This document shows positions 8,539-13,196 of a stretch of 13,196 bases of DNA, in pieces; the stretch's first letter is position 1, and each line of letters opens with the position of its first letter. Where the stretch lies: positions 4,476-17,671 of the forward strand of contig NSJX01000164.1 of NCBI GenBank assembly GCA_002286715.1, written 5' to 3'. The notes under the pieces were generated by a model. The model made no database searches and was not told the DNA's origin. It saw only the letters and a program-made list of their open reading frames with translations. This DNA is from Dentipellis sp. KUC8613 (Eukaryota; Basidiomycota; Agaricomycetes; Russulales; Hericiaceae). Made by a program: the position numbers and the translations under genes.

Positions 8539-8953
8539 AATGTTACGACTGTTTGCCGTGCTGGGTCCTTAGCTGTAGCTTCGAATAAATGAATGTGATC
8601 TTAAAGTTCCAGTGTGAGATCTTTGTCGTCAGTGCAAGAGTTTGTATCCCGCAAGCGGCAAAGCGCGTCTCAAGTCTTCCAATGTCTTCGACGCGAGCTG
8701 AGGTCATGCTGCCTTGAGATAGGCCAAAAACACACATACCGCATCTTAGAAGCTTGTATAAAATACTATAAATCACAGAAAAAAATGTATCGATTGCTGT
8801 CCCAAGCCCGTATACTAAAATGTACTTATATCAAGTGTTCATTGTGATTCTCGCTATATGCATCAATGAAGACTATCACGGAACGCTCGCCGCGGCGCCG
8901 CGGCAGGTGAATGTATGCATGGCGCGTCTTCGGATTTCTACACCACAACGACC
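8539..8953. other. Intergenic region with GC palindrome
   Basis: It contains the polyadenylation signal of the preceding gene (8584-8589), an AT-rich middle (about 8755-8850) and a perfect 16-bp palindrome at 8889-8904 (GCCGCGGCGCCGCGGC). Short plus-strand frames here (8614-8847, 8820-9041) have no signature. The second half is the likely promoter of the gene starting at 8954. Confidence 0.45.
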
Positions 8954-9666
8954 ATGTCTCGTACCAGCGACACTTCTAGGCGTTCGGACCGCACACCCTC
9001 CATGCTCTCATACTATCAGAGGTTCATCAGTTGTTTCTTAATGTCTTCCGCTTAACTTCTAATCCGTTACAAAGAAATCGTGATCACCGTTTGGCCTATC
9101 AACGCTCATATGTCCGCGTGAAGAGAATTGGGCGACGAAAAGTCAGCAAGCAGGAGCGAGAAAGACAGGAAAGTATACGCAGAGAAGAAGCTACTGGCGA
9201 AAGACGGTGAGTGCAACGAACTGGCTTGCCGGTCCTCCTCAAACACCCAATTATCAGACACTATTCAAACACGATTGTGCACGCTTGCATCCAGCTCGAT
9301 GCCAATCGCACCCCTTCTATGGCCGAGGAAGAGGCAGAGCTACTGACACTATGCCGTGAACTCTACTCCGACTATACATCCTCATCCGCAGATGGGGGGC
9401 CCTGCCAGTATCACGAGGTTGTCGCAAGCATGCTGGACGACTACGTCTCCCGTGCTCAACAAGCTGTCAAGACTGGGTCTGTTCCTCCTGGCGAGGGAGA
9501 TCTCATTCAGTATCTACACCGTATGCGCCGCATAGCTGCCGGGTTACACCAGGAGATCGAACTTCTCTCGCAAGGCCCTGAGGCGCGGCTGCAGGCCTTC
9601 AAAGACCGCGCATTAGTTTTCCTTGGCTGTAGGTATGCATTTCTCTTGCAGCTACTTTTCCCTTGA
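8954..9666 (+). CDS. Hypothetical basic/helical protein (about 202 aa), KDZ-adjacent
   Basis: Not assigned to a known family. Proposed exons are 8954-9021, 9075-9206 and 9258-9666. The 53- and 51-bp introns restore one frame of 609 nt (202 aa). The N-terminus is Ser/Thr/Arg-rich. Residues of about 19-65 form a strongly basic amphipathic segment (YYQRNRDHRLAYQR, then KQERERQESIRREEA) that may bind nucleic acid or form a coiled coil. The rest looks helical and acidic (MAEEEAELLTLCRELYSDY, then YLHRMRRIAAGLHQEIELL). The end is uncertain: a donor-like GTAGGTATGC near 9630 could splice to an acceptor at about 9675 and replace the last residues. The first donor (GTTCAT) is weak. Its place just upstream of the transposase, in the same direction, suggests it travels with the element. 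Confidence 0.55.
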
Positions 9667-9888
9667 ATTAACAGTGTCTACAAGTGTCCACAAGCCTGTT
9701 TTTTGGTCAATCTATAAGTTCTAACCGTAGAGAGTCACGACACGCATGGTCCGAAAATACAACAATCATAGTGTTTAGTAGTGATTATGTCACACATTTC
9801 TGCCCGAGAACTTTTACAGTCCTTGTCGTTACCCACCACTGTCTCCCGACATTCCCTCCTCCATACAGTAATCATCTACAACCAAGTC
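9667..9888 (+). promoter_or_regulatory. Upstream region of the KDZ transposase gene
   Basis: These 222 bp separate the preceding stop codon from the transposase start. I see no TATA box that I would defend. The frame here is open from an ATG at 9781, so the transposase could start 36 codons earlier. The ATG at 9889 is preferred because it begins with a basic nuclear-localisation-like stretch (MAPRKRKRLV), and the upstream residues look like untranslated leader. Confidence 0.4.
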
Positions 9889-12800
9889 ATGGCACCACGA
9901 AAGCGCAAGCGACTGGTTGCCCCTATCCAACTGAGTGATGAGAGCGACAACGACGGCGCAAGTGGGTCTCGGCATGTCAGCATCAAAGTACCCATGCGGA
10001 AGCGACCCAAGGTTCACACTAAAGTAATCAAGGCGTCAGAATTGACGAGCACCGAACCTACTGCTGCCCCTGATGCCCCTCCAGACATTGTTGCCGGGGA
10101 AGATGGTGCTCCAGCCGCGGAGGAATGGCTAGACGAGAACACCGTTTACATAAACGAGAGCGATACTATTCGCACTCGGAGGAGATTGAAGTGCACAGTT
10201 CCTAGGAAACCAAAGAAGCGGCGTGTAAGTACTTATTCAATGTGCATTTCTGCCCAGGTTTTGACGAATGTCTAGGTCGACCATCTGAAAGAGTTCATCA
10301 CTCAACGGAACATCATCCTTGACGAGATGCTCCGTCACGAAGGGCTGGGAGATCAGAAATTTCCGACACAATGCGGTACTTGCGGGTCCGAGTCAGCGGA
10401 CACATCGTGCCGCAATTGCATATGGCCTCAATTGCAGTGCAGGTCGTGCGCCCGCTCTGAACATGACAGAGAGCCCTTGCATTGACTACAGGTGCGTTCT
10501 AGTTAAGAGCTATGTGTTCTACAATAACGTGATCAACGTAGAGATGGAATGGGACATGCTTCGTTCCTTACAGCCTGTACAATGCAGGTCTTGTCATACA
10601 GCTCGGCCATGATGGCGCACCTTGCCCCAACCCCCATGATTCTACGAAAGATATAACCGTAATCGACGTCTCTGGGATTCACCGGGTGCGCGCCAGGTTC
10701 TGTAGTTGCCTGCTCACCGAGACAGCGCGCACGTATGTGCAACTTTTACGCGCGAAATGGTGGCCCATGTCTTTGGATCGGCCACAGACCACCGTAACTT
10801 TCCGAACACTTCAGCTGTTTCATTCCCTATCCCTTCAGGCAAAGATCAATTCTTATGATTTCTATCATAGTTTGATCAGGGTTACCAATGGAACTGGTTT
10901 GCGGCAGCCAAAGGTGTGTATTGATCACCAACAATCCCAAACAACTAATCACTAATAGTACATAGAATCGCTACGCCGAGTTCAGTCGTGCCGTGCGTTG
11001 TTTCCGGAACGTGCGGATGGCCAAGCGAGGCGGCCGCGGCCATGATCCTGGTGGCATGGAGAAGACCGAAGTAGGGTCAATGGCCATCGAGTGCCCTGCA
11101 TGCCCACAACCTGGCCGCAATCTTCCGCAAGGATGGGAAGATGCGCCTTCTCATTTGAAGTGAGTTCCTTATCATGCATCTTGGCACACTGGTATTCAGG
11201 TTACAGGTTTTTGTATGCCTTGCTCTTGGCCGTTGATGCCAATTTCAAGCTCAAGCTCGAGAGTCGCAATTACGTTGATGTGGAGCTCGCCCCAGGTTGG
11301 GCGTACTTCGTGCCGGAGGTACTGTATCAATCACACCTTGCGACGTACGAGGATGAAGCAGAAGTAAGTGATCCTATTCCTGTTACGATCTATCTAACAT
11401 CTGGACTCGGAAATAGTTAAAAACATGCGACTCGACATTTGCCGCTGTAGACCACGCGAACATGCCAGGCAGCAAACGCTTCTCTGTAAACGGTGTGGGC
11501 GCAGTCGTCTGTGCGCGACATGCCTTCTTTTGGCCAAATGGTGCAGGCGACCTCAAGTATGGAGAACGGTGCGTGCCCCGCTAATCAGTAATTCTATAAT
11601 CTAACTCTCAAAAGCTATGGAAGCATGGGCTTCATGCTGTTGATGACCATCATGATGACAGGGATAATATGGAAGTTGATCATTATCTCTTATGACATTG
11701 CATGTCAGTTCTCGAAGAACTTCACCAAACGAATGGACAATTTTCCTGCCCCATTCCGCCTGGACACTGTCAAGACTTCTGTCAAGTTCCTTATCCCAAA
11801 ATTTCACCTCCCTGCTCACGGTTCACAGTGCCACACCACCTTCTCATTCAACCTCGAAGAGGGCGTCAGGCGGACGTATGGGGAAGGCATTGAGGCGAAC
11901 TGGTCCCGCACAAATGGTGTCACATTGGCTACGCGTGAGATGTCCCCTGGGAATAGGCACGAGGCAATCAACGACGTCTTTGGTTACATCAATTGGGAAA
12001 AGACGCTCGCATTGGGTAAGATACATTCGGTTCACTAATAATGAAACTCCCGCTGAAGATACAAATGAAAGGATCCCAGCTTGCATCATCTTTGAAGACT
12101 GCCGTGGCCGCGTTAACCGACCAGGCACCAAAATTCCGGGAACTCCGGAATACATTCCCAGAGGACGTAACTTCGCGCTGGGACGAGATGATTGTAGCCT
12201 GGGACAAGGACAAGTCGAAACCCAACCCGTATGAAGAACCCGTGCATGGTATGCACCTTTGTTACATGCTCGAACTGAGCCAGCGCGCTCACTTAATCAT
12301 GCTAGAGACATCATTGGCGGACGTACGCTTGGAGCTTTCGGAAGAGGAAGCTCAGGAGAGGGCTCAAGGTGCCGTCTCTCTTCACGAGATGACGGCAAGT
12401 ACCTTTCTCAGTGTTGGTATAGAGCTACAAGACCAACAGTGAGTCCATTCCTTTTGTTCCAATGCTTTTGGGTCTGACTGTGCGCAGGCGCGCCCTTCGT
12501 TCGAAGGACAAGGAATACGACAGCCGCACAACAAAGAAGAAGCTAAACATACAGGAGAGACGGAATGCATTGCAACATCGAATCAAAGCCTGGCGCACTG
12601 TCCAGGCAATCTACATGCCTGTCGTGGCGAGCCTTCTATCCCCCCAAGAAGACGATCAGTCTACTGGCCCCGAGGAGTCAAGGCCCGAGTTCGAGAAGCT
12701 ATGGTTGCCATCGGAAGTCGATCGTGCTCACCACACTGTCGGACTGATACCTCGTCTGGCCGAAAAGGAGTTGCGGCTTCGGCTTTCAGAAGCAGAGGAT

Positions 12801-12992
12801 GCCCTCCATGAGCTCCGCCGCTTGATCCGCATACATCTCGGTCTCAGGCATTACAAGAAGGCCCACGTCAATGGACCCAGTCAAAAGCGAAATACACGAG
12901 CCCGCCAGATACTGACCCAGTTCATGTCAAGGATCGCTCCATTTCTTGTCACTTTCCTTGCCTCCTTCCGCGCGACGTGTCCGATCACATGA
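9889..12992 (+). pseudogene. KDZ transposase with CxC2 cysteine cluster, one in-frame stop, C-terminus shortened
   Basis: This is a transposase of the Kyakuja-Dileera-Zisupton superfamily, a DDE-type cut-and-paste DNA transposase. Exons: 9889-10224, 10276-10491, 10542-10913, 10966-11159, 11207-11363, 11417-11568, 11615-12015, 12072-12248, 12306-12438, 12488-12992. Introns are 46-57 bp, and the 2643 nt stay in frame (880 codons before the stop). Domains in order: basic N-terminus with nuclear-localisation-like KRKR and RKRPK; CxC2-like cysteine cluster at 145-181 (C145, C148, C157, C160, C167, C170, H175, H181) continuing to RWNGTCF and LGHDGAPC; KDZ catalytic core with AVDANFKL (D383), SYDIACQ (D503) and GEGIEANW (E566/E569); helical C-terminal region (KPNPYE, LWLPSE, RNTRAR). 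Codon 182 (10483-10485) is TGA, in PLH-stop-LQRWNG, where relatives have Arg; CGA to TGA is a single CpG transition. After RNTRARQIL the tail diverges and stops at TGA 12990-12992, apparently about 100 residues early. It is probably inactive unless the stop is read through or edited. Confidence 0.88.
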
Positions 12993-13196
12993 CCCATACC
13001 ACAGATCACATGCACCTTTGACCCCATGACCACACAGCCACGACCACACAGCCTCTCCCATTGTATTCCCTTTCTGGCCCGTCCCATTGTTCTCCATTCT
13101 GGGCTGTGCCCATTACTGTACACTACTGTACCCATTCAGATTCCCTATTGTTCCCGTTCTGGACACTATGCTATTGTTCTCTGTCACATATATACC
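12993..13196. repeat. Degenerate 26-bp periodic repeats after the transposase
   Basis: GACCACACAGCC is repeated (13031-13052). Then CCCATTGT...TTCTGG units recur with a 26-bp step: TCCCATTG at 13056 and 13082, and CTATTGTT at 13145 and 13171, the later pair with a TTCCCGTTCTGG core. Units are imperfect and separated by a CACTACTGTACCC spacer. No gene is present; the minus-strand frame 12881-13135 is antisense to the transposase end and the repeats. Confidence 0.65.

Larger units (their letters stand above)
7861..13196 (+). mobile_element. Candidate KDZ element, open at right edge
   Basis: A KDZ-type transposase is encoded at 9889-12992. Two small genes in the same orientation lie upstream, and a copy of the dispersed end repeat lies at 7861. 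No matching inverted end was found to the right, so the element either continues beyond 13196 or has lost that end. Published descriptions of fungal KDZ elements (Kyakuja, Dileera, Zisupton) include large elements with companion genes. The transposase identity is strong; assigning the left boundary to 7861 is inference. Confidence 0.45.

Noticed and set aside
1..13196. TET/JBP dioxygenase gene, often linked to fungal KDZ elements
   Set aside because: I looked for HxD...H dioxygenase-type motifs in the spliced products and saw none; no such gene is supported in this window.

Overview
The window looks like a transposon-dense accessory segment of an Agaricomycete (mushroom-forming basidiomycete) genome. 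Three things point there: very short introns (about 46-60 bp, GT-AG) in every recognisable gene, a KDZ transposase with a CxC2 cysteine cluster, and a large tryptophan-rich protein of a type I recall as repetitive and uncharacterised in that class. No bacterial gene layout, tRNA, rRNA or CRISPR array was seen.

Layout. Positions 1-110 hold a 21-bp tandem repeat. A 45-bp sequence then occurs as an inverted pair (394-438 and 483-527), returns as a short inverted fragment near 4757-4776, and returns in direct orientation at 7861-7911. It behaves like the end sequence of a mobile element family. From 560 to 1260 there is C-rich, CpG-rich non-coding DNA. From 4176 down to 1697 (minus strand) lies an 8-exon gene for a 700-residue protein of unknown function; its splice model closes in frame. 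A small plus-strand gene (4544-4786) diverges from it. From 5440 to 7205 there is about 1.8 kb of strongly C-rich, CpG-rich degenerate repeat DNA, which changes abruptly at about 7210 to AT-rich DNA.

From 7861 to the window end, three collinear plus-strand genes follow: a small protein with a viroplasmin/RNase H1 N-terminal-like fold (7870-8538), a 202-residue basic/helical protein (8954-9666), and a 10-exon KDZ transposase (9889-12992). The transposase keeps its catalytic acidic residues, but codon 182 is TGA where CGA would be expected. That fits CpG deamination. Its C-terminus also appears cut short, and 26-bp periodic repeats follow it.

Working interpretation: two or more elements of one family, sharing the 45-bp ends, were inserted next to each other. 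One (about 485-4770) carries the unknown 700-residue gene. The other (from about 7861, open at the right edge) carries the KDZ transposase and two companion genes. That element boundary model is inference; the gene models of the 700-residue protein and the transposase are the firmest parts.
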